Below, piece by piece: positions 32,260 to 45,150 of a stretch of 64,000 nt of DNA (position 1 is its first letter; each line of letters starts with the position of its first letter). This DNA is from Physcomitrium patens (lineage: Eukaryota > Streptophyta > Bryopsida > Funariales > Funariaceae), in NCBI RefSeq assembly GCF_000002425.4, contig NC_037266.1, positions 6,017,443 to 6,081,442 on the forward strand, given 5' to 3'. Position numbers and translations under genes: made by a program. Below the pieces are notes generated by a model. That model ran no database searches. It saw nothing but the letters and a program-made list of their open reading frames with translations, and had not been told where the DNA came from.

Positions 32260-34850
32260 TCAGATCAAGTTCAGTAATAGAATTTACTTCGTTCCTAACC
32301 CTACAAACATTCCGAATCAACGTAAATCTTATAAAAAATTCGCATTTTACAAAGAGATTGGTTCTTACCCAAATGATTCAAGCAGCTCCTTAATTTGAAT
32401 CTCAGTCAAATAGTAGGGCAAACCTCCCACAAAGATACGATCAGGTCCATCTGCACCTCCAGCAGCACTCCTGCAGACGCCCACAGTACTTGTCAAATAC
32501 CATGGACACCAGAAACAAGTTCATGTTTCTAATTTGTGTTACTCAGGGCCAACAATTGTCAGACAAACTCTAGGTAATTGTTTCAATATATAAGAGGGAT
32601 AAAGACACAGAACTGACTGAAAAATACAGGAGTATAAATTGAACTGCTTACCCAGGAGTCAGCCCAACAGCAGCCAAATTAAGATGAGGACTAGGTTGAC
32701 TTGGTCCAAGAGTAGCAGCCATAGATGGATTGTAATCACTTGGCCTCCTAACTCGAACAGATACACCCTGCAAATACAGACCAGAAAATTATATCAAGAA
32801 ATTTCAAAAAAGACAATAAGCTTAACGGTAACTACTCCAACGAAACAGAACTAAAGAAATACACACGGATTTTACAAAGCAAGAACAAGGAGAAAATTAC
32901 CAACACAGCAACTGTATAATCAACATCAAAGTGACCACATAATACAATTTACAGCAGACACAAACCTCAAACATGATGCCATCTAAGGCCATGGCATTGC
33001 TGGCTTCTTCAACAGTTCGCATCTCAACAAATGCGAACTTCTTTTCTTGGTTGATATATACGTTCACAACAGCATCACCTAGGCCAAACCATGATAAACA
33101 GGATACATCACATTAGTACACAAAAATACAAGAACTACCTGATAAAATCTGGAGCACTATTTGAACTAGATTCTAATCGAAAATCAGCGTCACACCCAAT
33201 TAAGAAACACGAAAAAGAATCAAGACAACATTTCTGAACTGCAGTAGCCATCTACCTGGACCAGCAGTATTGCCTCCAACAGCGGCCATCACCTGACTAA
33301 AATAGGTCGCTATTGTCTGCACCACACGACACCACTACCATTAGCTGTTGAAAACCACACAACTGTCAATTAAAACCACAAAATAACTCAGCAAAATTGA
33401 TAACAAATTACATCTACAACAAAGTCCAAACGCATAGAAAATGCCATGTCGTATTCAACAAGAATTGAGGTCGTCCATGCATCCTCCAGGAGAGTTTTAC
33501 GCACTTGTTCATTCGCCATGGGTGGAAGACCCCCAACATACACTCGCCGGGCATGCCTCGTAGCCTAAACGATATGTCCGAAAAATATCAGATGCACGTA
33601 CACTTGAATCAACCATACCACAATCCTTGTATCCTAAACAGCTTTCTCTAAGCATCAAACCTAAGAAGGAAACAAAGGACATAATCTCGAGGTCATTACG
33701 TCTGATACAGCTTGGCATGTAAAAGTCAATCATTAGGAAGCACAATCACCTGTTGAGTCATTGCTTGAGCTGGCATTCCAGGAATACCTCCAAACTGCTT
33801 GACCACCAAGCTATTTTGGTTACAAAAAACATTATGGACCTCAACCTGACATTCATCTAACCACCTTCCTCTTTTCGAAAATTTGGAAAGTCTATAAAAG
33901 ATAAGTTATATCTAAATACCTGCGTTCCTCCGAAAGGAAACATCCCTGGGAATACTCCAGGCATAGGCTGTGCCATTCCAGGCAGTTGACCTAAAAACCA
34001 CGAAAGAAACTTCATGAGACTACAGACAAGGATGCCCTCAAACATCCTTTTACTATTTATTCTACCCTTAAAAACGAAAATAATGGAAAGCACTACAACC
34101 ACATCTATTAGCCGGGATAGTATGAAAGTGTAAACATGATCTAGACTTAATGATTACATCCATCTCTGTTAAGATTATTCAAATACAACCTATAAAAATA
34201 TACACTATGACCGAGAACATTCATTCAACTCCTGTTTTGTTAAAATAAAAACCTAGAAACCCACCACGTAAGGAAATTATGGACGGTGTGACATCTGATT
34301 GCGTCCAAACTATTTTCAAAAGTGATTTGAAGGTACTCATATGACAAGTACTAAATACCGTAATTGCGATTTCATATTAAACTTCATAGATCGATTACCA
34401 CCAAAGGCATTTGCTCAGAGGCACTGAGGTAGCAAATATTAACCAACACCAAGGTAATCCATCACTTCTTTGTCGATAAATCACACCTTAGCAGGCACTC
34501 TATGAGCATCGTGGAGAGGACACAGGGCTCGATTGATGCCTTTCGCAACCACGACGAATACAAAGACAACCACAGACAAACAAACAACAAGGAAACAACA
34601 AGAAAACACCAGAGCACAGACTTCCTCAGTTCCAAATCGAGATTCGTTCCGACAATGCTCACCAACTTTAATAAAGAGGAAAAGAACGTTAGGAAATTAA
34701 TAGCAACCAAGAAAGCTAAATAAATGCAACAGTTTCATTTTTGAGTTCAATTACATTGATGATACGAAAATTCATTGCATGATACAATTATAGAAGTGTG
34801 TAACATTCGAGATTCACGTACAAACCAAAATAAATGTGTATATATACATG

Positions 34851-34889
<39 letters not shown>

Positions 34890-37362
34890 TTTTGCGTATG
34901 TTACAAAAACAAATCACCTCGTGATTAAGACATACAAACCTGGTACTGCAGCTCCTGCAATAACGGCTGCACCTGGCGGAGCCATGTCAAATCCACTTTG
35001 TTTCCTACAAGAAGAAGCCAAACTCTAAGTCAGTACTATATAACTCAATCGCGCTGGCACATTACATCCACCTTGTTTACAACATGCAAAAGGGGGGATA
35101 ATAAAACATAAAAACGGATCAAACCAAATCTAAACCTAAACCAAAACCAAAACCAAAAAAACCCGAACCAATCCAAAACAAATCTGAACTCAACTCGACT
35201 CGACTCTACACTACTTCCAGTATGATTTTGATTGCCATCCATAGAACTTCAATCCATGTGGCCAAAAACATTACTAGCTAGTCGTTTAGACCACTCGTCA
35301 TCGCAAAAAAATAGCCTCAAAGACCACAACATATTCATGCCCGAAGCCACCGGAACTTAAAATCTTACAAACCTTACAAGTAAGCAACTCAAGTGAAGGT
35401 TAGTGGCAAACCTTCTTGAACGAGACGGAGATCTTGAACGAGATCTGGATCTAGATACGCCATGCGATCGTCCACGAGAAATGGATCGAGAACGATGCCG
35501 GTGTCTTCTGTCCCGATCATACTCACGACTACGTCTGCATGTGAAGTCAGAATTTGAAGTCAGATATATTACATAATGATCATGAACGGAAACAATGCAC
35601 CTGTAGACGAGTCCCTTATGCCCCGAGGAGGGGCCAGGTATGGATGACATGCAATGAATTCAGACAAGAATATCTATATCTTTAAAGAAACAAGCTGTAA
35701 TGCCCTACAAGAGAATATAGGCATTATCTTAAAAACAATTACTGTAAGGCTCACCTATCTCGATCATGGCTACGATGCCGATCTCGATCCCTTTCCCTTT
35801 CCCTGTCCCTGTCTCTATCTCTTTCGCGATCCACGTCCACATCTCTGTGTCGACGGTCTTTGCCCCTGTCCCGATCTCTGTCTCGACTCCTCTCTCGGTC
35901 TCTGTCAGATTCTCGAGAGGCACGCTGCAACACAAGCACATACTCAAAACAAAGTGTCAAAGGAAGTTTTCCAGATAATCACACACCATGATGATCGACG
36001 ATCAATACATGTATTCGTGCAACTACGCGGTGCAACTGGACCATTGCAACGCGAACACACCACATCAGAAGCATAACTATTCTGTGTGGGGATAGATACC
36101 GCAGCTCTGTCCCACAATGAATACTTCATATTGAAATATGAAAACGTAAACACCAAGTGGCAATTCCTTCAAAACTGAAAGGTTTCAACAGAGCACGACC
36201 GACAGTGCTCACCAGCACTCTGCGCCAGCCTCAAATGCTGTTAGAGTACAATCCATAATATCAGGAGATTTTACAGCAGATTCACCGTCACATTTAAGCA
36301 TTTGAGGAGTTAAAGCCATCTACATGGTGATCATTGAAATAGTCGTTGATGTGGAGGATGTGAGATCCTCTCCGTCAACCCTTTTCTCAACATCAGTGCT
36401 CTTTAACCGGAAATCTTCCAAAACTACGCACATAGAGGACACACCAAAAGCAACAAACGTGTTCATCAAAATGCAGAATCGAACAAATAAACAAGGTAAT
36501 TCCAACTTGAATAGAGTGACGTTGTACCTTCAAATGGTAGCATCACTTAGCGGGTAGGTACTATCACCTTAAAGATGCATTTCAAAATGCACGTGTAGGA
36601 CACTACATATTGTGCAACATGAATTCAGCACAGCACGTAGCTTTTCATCGCGTAACACACAGCACGCTGTATCGGGTCACTAAGTCAATAACTAGACGCG
36701 CCTCTCGAGAGACTCCACGCCGGGGCACCATTCGCCTTAGGAACATTAAGGAATGTAAACAAATGGCCAAGGTAAACCTAATCTTCGGTTTCGTGCTGCA
36801 ATGGTAATAGATGGTCTTCAAACAGAAACACACTGTGCTGATCGACGTTGAAGCAAGTATACAACGCACTAACACCGGACTTGTGAGAGTAACACAGGGA
36901 GAAGAAGGAGGAGGGAAAAGGAGGAGAAAAACAAAAACAAACAAACAAACAAACAACTGACAACAACATCAACAAAACGCAAATGATTTGGGAAACCCGC
37001 GGACAAAATCGACACCGACGTCAATTCCAAGGCAGCCAAGTGAAAAAAGCAACGCAAGTGGCCTCAAATGACACCGAAAAAACAATTCCGTATGACCACG
37101 ACTACAAATCCATCAACACAAAGGTTTCGACTCCCCCCACGCACCACCACATCTCCACACCACCTCCCACTCAAATGCGGCCAATTTTCTTTTAGTCAAA
37201 TGCCCTTGGGATACCACCTAGACTTGCAACCAGGAGCTAAATCACGCATCAGTACAGTACCTCGCGTTTCCTGCCACTGTTCCGCTCCGTGGAGACATGA
37301 TCTCCATTGTCAGACCGAGGCGGAGGCGAGTGGCCATACTCGTACCCTTCGTCGTCTGCCAT
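30502..37362 (-). CDS. U2AF65: Splicing factor U2AF large subunit, 18 coding exons
   Basis: Nuclear factor that binds the polypyrimidine tract at 3' splice sites and helps recruit U2 snRNP. Coding exons from the start: 37362-37261, 35924-35755, 35534-35412, 35004-34940, 33990-33920, 33794-33750, 33564-33505, 33316-33256, 33078-32966, 32767-32652, 32470-32369, 32206-32131, 31899-31811, 31558-31495, 31375-31229, 31062-30981, 30876-30812, 30639-30502. They sum to 1689 bp (562 residues), close to plant homologues. The N-terminus [12 protein letters not shown] is followed by an RS/RD-rich region (about 35-135) and plant-type [13 protein letters not shown]1 starts near [15 protein letters not shown] (about 198-280), RRM2 near [14 protein letters not shown] (about 318-395), and the C-terminal U2AF-homology RRM ends [19 protein letters not shown]. 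First intron 1.3 kb. It lies head to head with the RPB3-type gene. Confidence 0.95.
32218..32256 (-). promoter_or_regulatory. 39-nt U tract before a U2AF65 3' splice site
   Basis: On the transcribed (minus) strand an uninterrupted run of 39 T is followed by CTGAACCTTAG and the exon at 32206. The run lies about 10 nt before the acceptor AG of the intron that splits RRM2, exactly where the polypyrimidine tract belongs. Poly-U is the preferred ligand of U2AF65, so the gene may feel the level of its own product here. It may also be a simple expanded homopolymer. Confidence 0.6.
34857..34884. repeat. (TA)n in a U2AF65 intron
   Basis: The microsatellite is in the 0.95-kb intron between the exons at 35004-34940 and 33990-33920. 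It is within the transcribed region but outside coding sequence. Confidence 0.9.
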
Positions 37363-38725
37363 TCGTGCACAACTAAACGGGACCTTCAACAACCGGCACA
37401 GCAAATCCTACTTATGCGGTAATGCTTTCCTCCTGTACAGAGTCCGTTCGGTGGTCTGGTGTGTCACTGCTTGATGAGGCAACTGGAAATGGAGGCGAAG
37501 GACAGCAACGAAGGAAAGGAAGGAAGAGCGAGAACAGGAAAGAGGGAACCCTAACGAAGGAGAATGGTGTGAGCAATGGTGCATGGAACACCACCTCCTC
37601 CCCCTCCCCTCACCCTCCTCCCTCCTCGCCGTTGACGTTACCGCCACGTCATTCTCGCGACGGCGGGAGGAACTTCCTCCCCACTTCTCCCCCCCATCCC
37701 CGTGCATTAGTACATGTGCTTCTTTACAGTCACATTGGATTATTTATAATACATTCTTTCATGTTTGTTTCTCTCGTGCAGTGATTGCAATTGTTGATTG
37801 GATGAACGAAAACGTGGTGATTATATTTTGGTTTATGTTGTAATATGTTTGTGTATGTATTAAGATTTTTATTTTGTAAATGCCATATTTTTATATTCAG
37901 TTTTTCATTTTAATCATGTTACTTTGTTAGCAATTAGTTACATTAATGCAAGTAAATGTGTAAGTTTGTATGATATTAATTTTATATGCAATAAGTTTTG
38001 CATTTTTTATTTATTTTGGATTGTAATGGATTGCCTTGCAATGAATTATGCAAGCAATTTGGTTGATTTTTCAAATAAATATTTGAAATAAAATAAGGAA
38101 CAATCTTAAATATGCGAGGAATTCTAAATTAACTTCAAGTCCACATCATGACCATCTCAAAACATAACATACACATTCACATACTTGGTTTTCCTATTTG
38201 TTTCCACAACATGTTCTTCAAGGGGTTTATCTTCTTAAATCGAATTCATTACGTCTAATTTGTACAAGCTCTAACCTCTTTTTTTCTTTCTTTTTTCTTT
38301 TTCATTTTAAAATCTAACCTTCAAACTATCAGTTTTCATCAATACCACTATCGCTCTTAACTGATTATTACCATTATTATTATTATTGAAAAAGCCAGAC
38401 ATTGATAATTATCCTTGACATTTAATGTGATGAGACCAACTCCTTCAGTAGAACAGAAATTCGACCAGAACACCGCGTAACGAACTAACCCTAATCCAGG
38501 GGTCCAGGTTTTCGTCCGACACCGATTCGCAGTACGCAGTTCGTCCGTCCGTCCTCACGTTTGTTCGTCGACATCCATGGTCGTCGGCACACACGATCCC
38601 CTTCATTGCGCTGCAGCACTGCGAGGGAGTTTCACTTACGCCCCCGAGGCCGCGCTTGAAGTGCGACGCACCCTACACGAGAAAAATCGCAAGCAGGGGC
38701 GTAGCGAGAAATCTGAGCGTCTTGT

Positions 38726-38766
<41 letters not shown>

Positions 38767-38866
38767 TACCACAAAGGCCCGATCGCGTGTTGAGCTTGGA
38801 GTGGGTTGAGCGCAAGGAGAGGGGGGGGGGGGGCGGGGAAAGGAGGAATTGGTGGTGGTGGAAATC
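37363..38866. promoter_or_regulatory. Shared head-to-head promoter region of U2AF65 and RPB3-type gene
   Basis: The two start codons lie 1.5 kb apart on opposite strands. The outer parts (37.36-37.75 and 38.45-38.87 kb) are GC-rich and pyrimidine-rich and probably contain both 5' UTRs; the centre (37.8-38.4 kb) is AT-rich. The RPB3 side carries a GA microsatellite (about 38736-38762) and a G run (about 38821-38833) within 130 bp of the start codon. No clear TATA box was assigned for either gene. Open frames here are low-complexity shadows. Confidence 0.5.
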
Positions 38867-40797
38867 ATGGATAATGTGTCCTACCAGCGGTTCCCCACCG
38901 TGCGCATACGTGACATAAAAGACGACGTGTTGAAGTTTGAGCTGCGGGATACGGACGCCAGCATCGCCAATGCCCTTCGGCGGATTATGATTGCCGAGGT
39001 GCCCACGTTGGCCATCGACTTGGTGGAAATTGAGTCTAATTCGTCGGTGCTGAACGATGAGTTTCTCGCGCACCGCCTTGGTCTAATTCCGATTGTTAGC
39101 GATCGAGCCATGGAAATGCGGCTGTCTCGTGATTGTGATGCCTGTGACGGTGATGGAAGGTATTGCTCTTTCCTCTGTCTCACTTTTCAGTTTGGTTCCC
39201 ATAATTTGTCTGCTTGCATTGATTTGATTTTTGGGTTTTAGGGGCATTGAAAATTTATCGAAGACATTGGTTCGTTTTTTTTTTTTTTATCGAAGGGTAC
39301 TTTTTACTTGGATTTTGGAGAAAGTGTGTACCTTTGTCCCATTATGTAAAACATCGTAGCTACTATGTGTTGCTGTGGGATGCAGCTGTTGTAATCAAAT
39401 CCAAAAACCCTAATTATTTTTCTGTCGGTAGTAACCGAAGTTGTACATGTTCTGTGATATTTTTTTGCATATCATTATAATGTTTTGTAGTGATTTTGCA
39501 GTAATGAGAATGTTGATTTTTGTATTAATGTTTTACAGATGGTAGGGTTTCTAATGTAGATTGAGGGATGGAAGACTTATAGTTGGGTTTTTGCTGCAGA
39601 TGCGAATACTGCTCTATTGAATTCCACCTTAGTGTCAAATGCACGGGAGATCAGACCTTGGATGTCACCAGCCTAGATTTAGTAAGTTCGGATCCTTCAA
39701 TTATCCCAGTGGATGCTGCAGGGCGTGCTGCAGACATGGGTGGTTTTGAATCGAATGATACGCGGTGAGTTTCTAAATAGGACAATTTTAGGTTAGATGG
39801 TGTTGAATCCTTTAGGATTGCTAAGCCTTCGATTGATCTTTCTTTGGTATTGTTTGTCGATGGGTGTTAGAATTAGTACAATGCCCATGCGGCTCCATAC
39901 GATTATTAGTGTCCTCGTATGGCCGTCGCGATGGTGCCAGCATTGGACTGTACCGGTTGATGTGATGTGGGTTTTTCTTTCCTGTTGTCACCGTGTTTCG
40001 ATGACCATGTTGTGCGCTCATCAAAGCGCAGATTGGAGGATACTTGTAAGCTTGGTATAATTAGTTTTTATTATTGGGTTATGTCCGATAGTGGGAGAGG
40101 ATGTAGCTGATGTTAGTTCGGCTTTACTATCGCAGGGGCATTTTGATTGTGAAGTTGCGAAAGGGGCAGGAATTGAAGTTGCGGGCGATCGCTAGAAAAG
40201 GGATTGGCAAGGACCATGCCAAGTGGTCACCAGCTGCAACTGTGACATTTCAGTATGAACCAGAAATTCACATCAATGAGGCACTAATGGAAACTTTGAC
40301 TCTGGAAGAAAAGCAAGAGTGGATTGACAGCAGCCCTACAAAAGTTTTTGAGCTGGATCCTGTTTCTCAACAGGTAGCATATTCATTTAACTCATCTTAT
40401 TGCAGTTTACAACCTTAAATTTCGATTCGTCTCGACGTTCAGAGTATTTTCTGAGCAAGTAATCGACCCTATATGCGGCATTTTAAATCACGTGTTGCTG
40501 CGTATAAACATGCTGCAGGTGGTGGTGGTGGACCCTGAAGCATACACCTATGACGAAGAAGTGCTGAAGAAAGCAGAAGCCATGGGTAAGCCAGGTTTAG
40601 TGGAAATTTACAGCAAGGAGGACAGTTTTATTTTTACCGTGGAGTCAACAGGAGCTATCAAGGCTTCCCAGATGTTTCTGAATGCTATAGAAATTTTGAA
40701 GTCCAAGTTGGATGCAGTCCGGCTTTCATTTGACACAGAGGAGGCTGATGATCAGTTTGGTGAATTGGGCGCTCACATGCGTGGAGGTGGTATCTAG
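38867..40797 (+). CDS. NRPB3: DNA-directed RNA polymerase subunit 3 (RPB3 type), 4 coding exons
   Basis: Assembly subunit of RNA polymerase II (in plants also used by Pol IV and V), forming the alpha-like heterodimer with RPB11 in the nucleus. Coding exons: 38867-39159, 39600-39764, 40136-40373, 40519-40797; they sum to 975 bp and give 324 residues, near the 319 of the Arabidopsis homologue. The start [20 protein letters not shown] and block [18 protein letters not shown] are the family N-terminus. Zinc-binding cysteines are at 90, 93, 99 and 102 (CDAC...CEYC), split by intron 1. [18 protein letters not shown] and [13 protein letters not shown] follow, and the protein ends [12 protein letters not shown]. 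An upstream in-frame ATG at 38849 would add six residues, but the MDN start matches relatives. Only one copy is seen, so assignment between Pol II and Pol IV/V paralogues is not possible. Confidence 0.95.
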
Positions 40798-42014
40798 TGC
40801 TGTTCGCGGTGGGGGGGGGGGACAGGAATGGTTTGTACATGACTGCTGGGAGGTAATTGTTTTTTTCAAATGTTATTTATAACCTCCTTTTGATACCAAA
40901 CAGACATGGTCATTGAAAATCGAAAGAATGTAAGTTAATGTCCTGTACCGAAGAGAGTGACAACACCTCCTTACACAGTTAATATTTAGTGCCTCAAGAG
41001 ATTTAGAGCCTCTTGCTAGTTCCATAATCTTTTTCACCTGCAAGGCTTTTTGCTCCCTTCCTGGAAAATGTTATTATCTTACTGTGGTGAATCATGGGAC
41101 ATACATCTCCACTTGGCTCCTTCAAACCTCTTGTCTAACTTGGGTCGATGTCCGGCTAGGTTCAAGATCGTATGGTCTTGTCCTCTAGACCGTTGGTAGA
41201 TGCCTTTCTTGCAATTTATTTCGCTTTTATTCTAGCTGCTTTTTAAGCTTGTGTAGTTCTTTGAAGCTCAGTCCTTGTTTTCGTAAGCTCAACATTTATT
41301 TTTAAATGCCAATGTCTCTTTAGACCCATGCGATTGTGTTTGCAGACTCTGGATTTTTTCAACTCCTGTTCTCGTAATATTTATACGTTTTTCTAAGCAG
41401 TACATCTAGTACCCGAAGCTTATAGCACTTGACCTCGTCTTCGAAGACTAGTTGCTTGTTTTTCCTCAGTTTCTTTTCCATAGTCTTCTTTTGCTTTCGC
41501 AGTGATGATGTTAATTGAGAAGTCACCATGTGCCATGACAAACTTTGTTCACTCACAAGCTATCAATAAAAATATGCTTTGATGTATTTGTTTGTTAAAT
41601 TTGTGTCAACATTTGCTTAGAGATTGGTTTGTACTACTGTTGCCTAATCTATGAGATGGATCATGTGATAGATCGTGCTTACATACTACCATTTTAAACG
41701 CTGTTTAATTCATTTTAAATAGCTGTGCATTTACAAGTTAGATTTCAATAAATCTGGCCCGATTTTTACATATGTTTACAAGTTCTGTAAGGGGATGGAT
41801 GGGTCTTAATTAAAGGTGTTAGTAAACACGGGTATAATTCCAATGACGATCATCCCTTTGATCTAGTATCCCTTGAAAGATAACAACCGTTTTATTTCAG
41901 TAGTTTCAGACATCATACGAATTTGCACCAATACAAAATCTAATTAAAAAGTTAGTATACTTTTAAATTTGATTTAATTTCCAATGTAGAAGCACACTAT
42001 TTGTACAAAACATG

Positions 42015-42052
<38 letters not shown>

Positions 42053-44051
42053 AAATAAATAAAGGGTAATTGGAAGAGGAGAAGGAAAAAAACAAAAACA
42101 AAATCAAACAAGAATAAGTAGAAACAAATGTTATTGAGTTTGGCCAAATAATTTTCTCATTTGCATGGAATAGTAAGTTTTGGCTGCCTAAAATTAATAG
42201 AGTCAATTTTCATGTTTTTGCATATTTTATAAACAAAGGTAGAAACAAATGTGCAATAGAAGATGCAAAGGTTATTATTCCCAACTTTTATACTCTATTG
42301 CACAACTAGATAGATGGATGGTCATGTTAAAGCTTGATAAGCCAAAATTATACTAAATTATGGCATGCACTTTACACTTGGGTGGTAATAAAGGAGAATA
42401 TGCTAAATTTTTATCATCTTCATACTAGTTGTGGACTAGCAGTTCCAACCTTGCTGCAATTAAGAATTTGGGCAAATTCGGCTTCATTTCTTAGTATTTA
42501 ATTTAAAAACTTGATTAAATAAAAATTAATCATATATTGAATTACAATCATTAGGGTTAACTACAACATTTTTAGTTTTAATTTCTTTTTGTAAACTACC
42601 AAACTATAGTAATGTTTCACAAATACACTGATTTAGGCTTCCAATTAAGGGCTTGGAGGGCCATTACATTAATCTCGACATGTTACAACATTTTTGTGGA
42701 AGCAAAATTCATCTTTTAAAAGAACTTGGCCAACTTTAGATATGTAAGTACCAAATCCTAATACATTCTGAATGTTTATCAAAGTCTTCCACAAATGATT
42801 ATAGAAAGCATTTTAAGTTTGAAAGTTAAACATATTTAAAATTTGTTTGTATGTTTGATTTTTTACATTAGAAGCAATAAAGATAGAAATATACTTCCAA
42901 AAACATTTGCTCATTATAGATTAGATCTAAGATTGCATATTATTTTTGTTAATTTTGTTTGTTTATTGGTAGAATTTATTGCATATTAACATCACACATC
43001 TTCAAATTTTTGTGGATTTTATTCTTTCATGTTAGATTTCATATTAACTGTTAACTTGCGATAAATTCCTAGGTTTCTTTAGTATTTTGCATTGACAAGT
43101 TAACATTGTTATATACATTAATTTAAAAGATTATTTTTGTGTTAATTAAGCTAGTGAAAAAATTATAAAGAATTACTATTCTATTTTATTTTTATGAACA
43201 AAATTAACAATATTATAGTATAATTTTAATAATATTATTTTTTAAAATATAATTATTAATCATTAATAATAAAAATAAATTATTTATTATTCTATTAAAA
43301 AATTTCTAAAATATATGTCTTTTTCAACATCACTATTATGAAATAATCATAGATAATTTCAGGAATTTTAAATTTTAAAAATCAAATTTAGTTTAGAATT
43401 ATTTTATAACATTTAATTTTCTAATTACACCTAATACAGTCAACATCCATGAATCATAATAATAGAGCTATATAATCTTGCCATCCAATAGCAATCTTTA
43501 AAATAATAATATCAAATGAGTCACATCTCTATATAAACCTCACTTTTTATTAATTACAAATCAAGGGACTTTAATGTAAGTCCAACTTCTCTATTTGCTT
43601 TTAAATATTAAAAATTACCAAAAATAAATCCTAACATTAGTCATACTATCTAATAACTTTCAATCTATTCTTTTATTTCTTCATTAAAGTAAGATAAAGC
43701 TTCTTTTTTTTTAATATATTTTTTAGAGAACTAAAATTCTTTTTTAAAATAAAAATAAAAATGACTAGGATTGATGTTTGAAGATCTTTTAAGACTTTTA
43801 ATTTTTTTATTATCTTCAGTATTTATTTGAATGTCATAAGTAAGCATAAAACTATGATTTTAATACAACTAATTATTAATTTATTAGTAATTTATTATTA
43901 ATTTACAACTAATTATTAATATTTATATATATTAATATATTAATATTTTTTGCTTACTTAAAGATTAAAGATTCTAAAAAGGGTTATGATTATCTTAGCT
44001 ATTTTTAGACATGTCTACTTTTATCAACAGACAAATTTTTATTTATATTTT

Positions 44052-44089
<38 letters not shown>

Positions 44090-44750
44090 TGTAAGTTTTC
44101 ATATTTAAATGTTCTAAACATAATCTATGTTCAAAAAAAATATATACTATTGCTCTATTATGAATAATTACATATAAGAACTTAAATTCGTATCAAATCA
44201 ATATCAATCCAAAAATTGATAAAAATAATTAACATTACACACTTTGTTTGCAACTTTACAATAGTATAATAATAATAAAAATATATAAGAATAGTATGCT
44301 TCATTAAAAACTTATATTATTATTAATTATGATTATACAATAGGTAAATTGCATATAATATAAAAAGGATATTATAAAAAATCAAAAAATCAAAAAATAT
44401 ATCTTCCTAAGTATATACAAGCAAGAAAAGGAGAAGGGAAAATTTCTTGAAAGTTCTCTTCAAATGAATAAACTTAGACATCTATTCAAGTGCAAAGAGT
44501 GGACATCAAATCTTGCTCCTCCCTTCTTCTCTTACCTCCTAAATCCTAACTCCTAAACACAAATAATGTGCAATTAAAAACAAAAACAAAAACAAAATGT
44601 ATGCATATATTCTATTTTTTGACTAGAGCATCTAAAGAACCGCTCTCAAATTGATTCCTAAAGTCTCCAATACATGGATGACTTGGAGAACAACCATCCT
44701 TCTCAAAATATTACAAGGCCATCAAAACCTTTCAAGCCACATACTCTTTA
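40798..44750. other. Long AT-rich intergenic stretch
   Basis: After the RPB3-type 3' UTR (a G run lies just after the stop; AATAAA occurs at 41565-41570) no gene was recognised. An A33 homopolymer is at 42015-42047 and TA tracts are near 44058-44082. From 42.0 to 44.5 kb the DNA is very AT-rich with only short frames and no retroelement motif I could identify. Confidence 0.5.
42015..42047. repeat. A33 homopolymer
   Basis: An uninterrupted A run on the plus strand in intergenic DNA, followed by further A-rich sequence. It could be the tail of an old retroposed sequence, but no source sequence is recognisable upstream. Confidence 0.85.
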
Positions 44751-44779
44751 ACAAGATTATTTATATTATGGGAACAGTT

Positions 44780-45080
44780 TAATAGTTTAATAATGGACAC
44801 ACCCAATTTGCAAGTAACACCACAAGTGGACACGGTGGAACTACCCGGAGTAAATGAGGAGGGTTTTACCTTGCGCAGTAAATGAGGGCGGAGCGTGCGG
44901 GCAGTAAAAACGAAGGGCGGGCAGCAGAGAAGACTTTTCGTCCTCGCCCCGGTCAGTGAAAGGTTTGACTGGGAGGGCATTACGCCCCGTGTTGTGACGT
45001 AAGGGCACATGGCTGGCAAAATTAAAACTAAAGGGCGGGGATGGATTCCCCCTCCACGAGGTCTCAGCCCCCATTCACAC
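44780..45080. promoter_or_regulatory. Isolated GC-rich block with GGGCGG-like repeats
   Basis: A 300-bp GC-rich island in AT-rich DNA. The word AGTAAATGAGG or AGTAAAAACGAAGG followed by GGGCGG-like sequence recurs about three times (44850-44930). TGACGTAA at 44995-45002 resembles a bZIP/CRE-type site. It may be the promoter of an unseen transcript or of the gene starting at 49391 if that has a long 5' UTR, but nothing links them directly. Frames across it show no family match. Confidence 0.35.
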
Positions 45081-45113
45081 TACTACTCCCATCTCCCCAT
45101 TTTTTTCCTTCTA

Positions 45114-45150
<37 letters not shown>

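Noticed and set aside
35654..36076. Proline/serine-rich plus-strand frame
   Set aside because: It is the complement of the U2AF65 RS-domain exon and its repeat codons.
36320..36975. Possible extra U2AF65 exons in the 1.3-kb first intron
   Set aside because: The direct join of 37261 to 35924 keeps frame and gives a normal-length protein; the frames in the intron lack RS-type or conserved sequence.
37408..37843. Several frames near the U2AF65 5' end
   Set aside because: Low-complexity pyrimidine-rich 5' UTR or promoter sequence; frames occur on both strands without motifs.
38632..39073. Minus-strand frames with LSLSLS repeats
   Set aside because: Shadows of the GA microsatellite and of RPB3-type exon 1.
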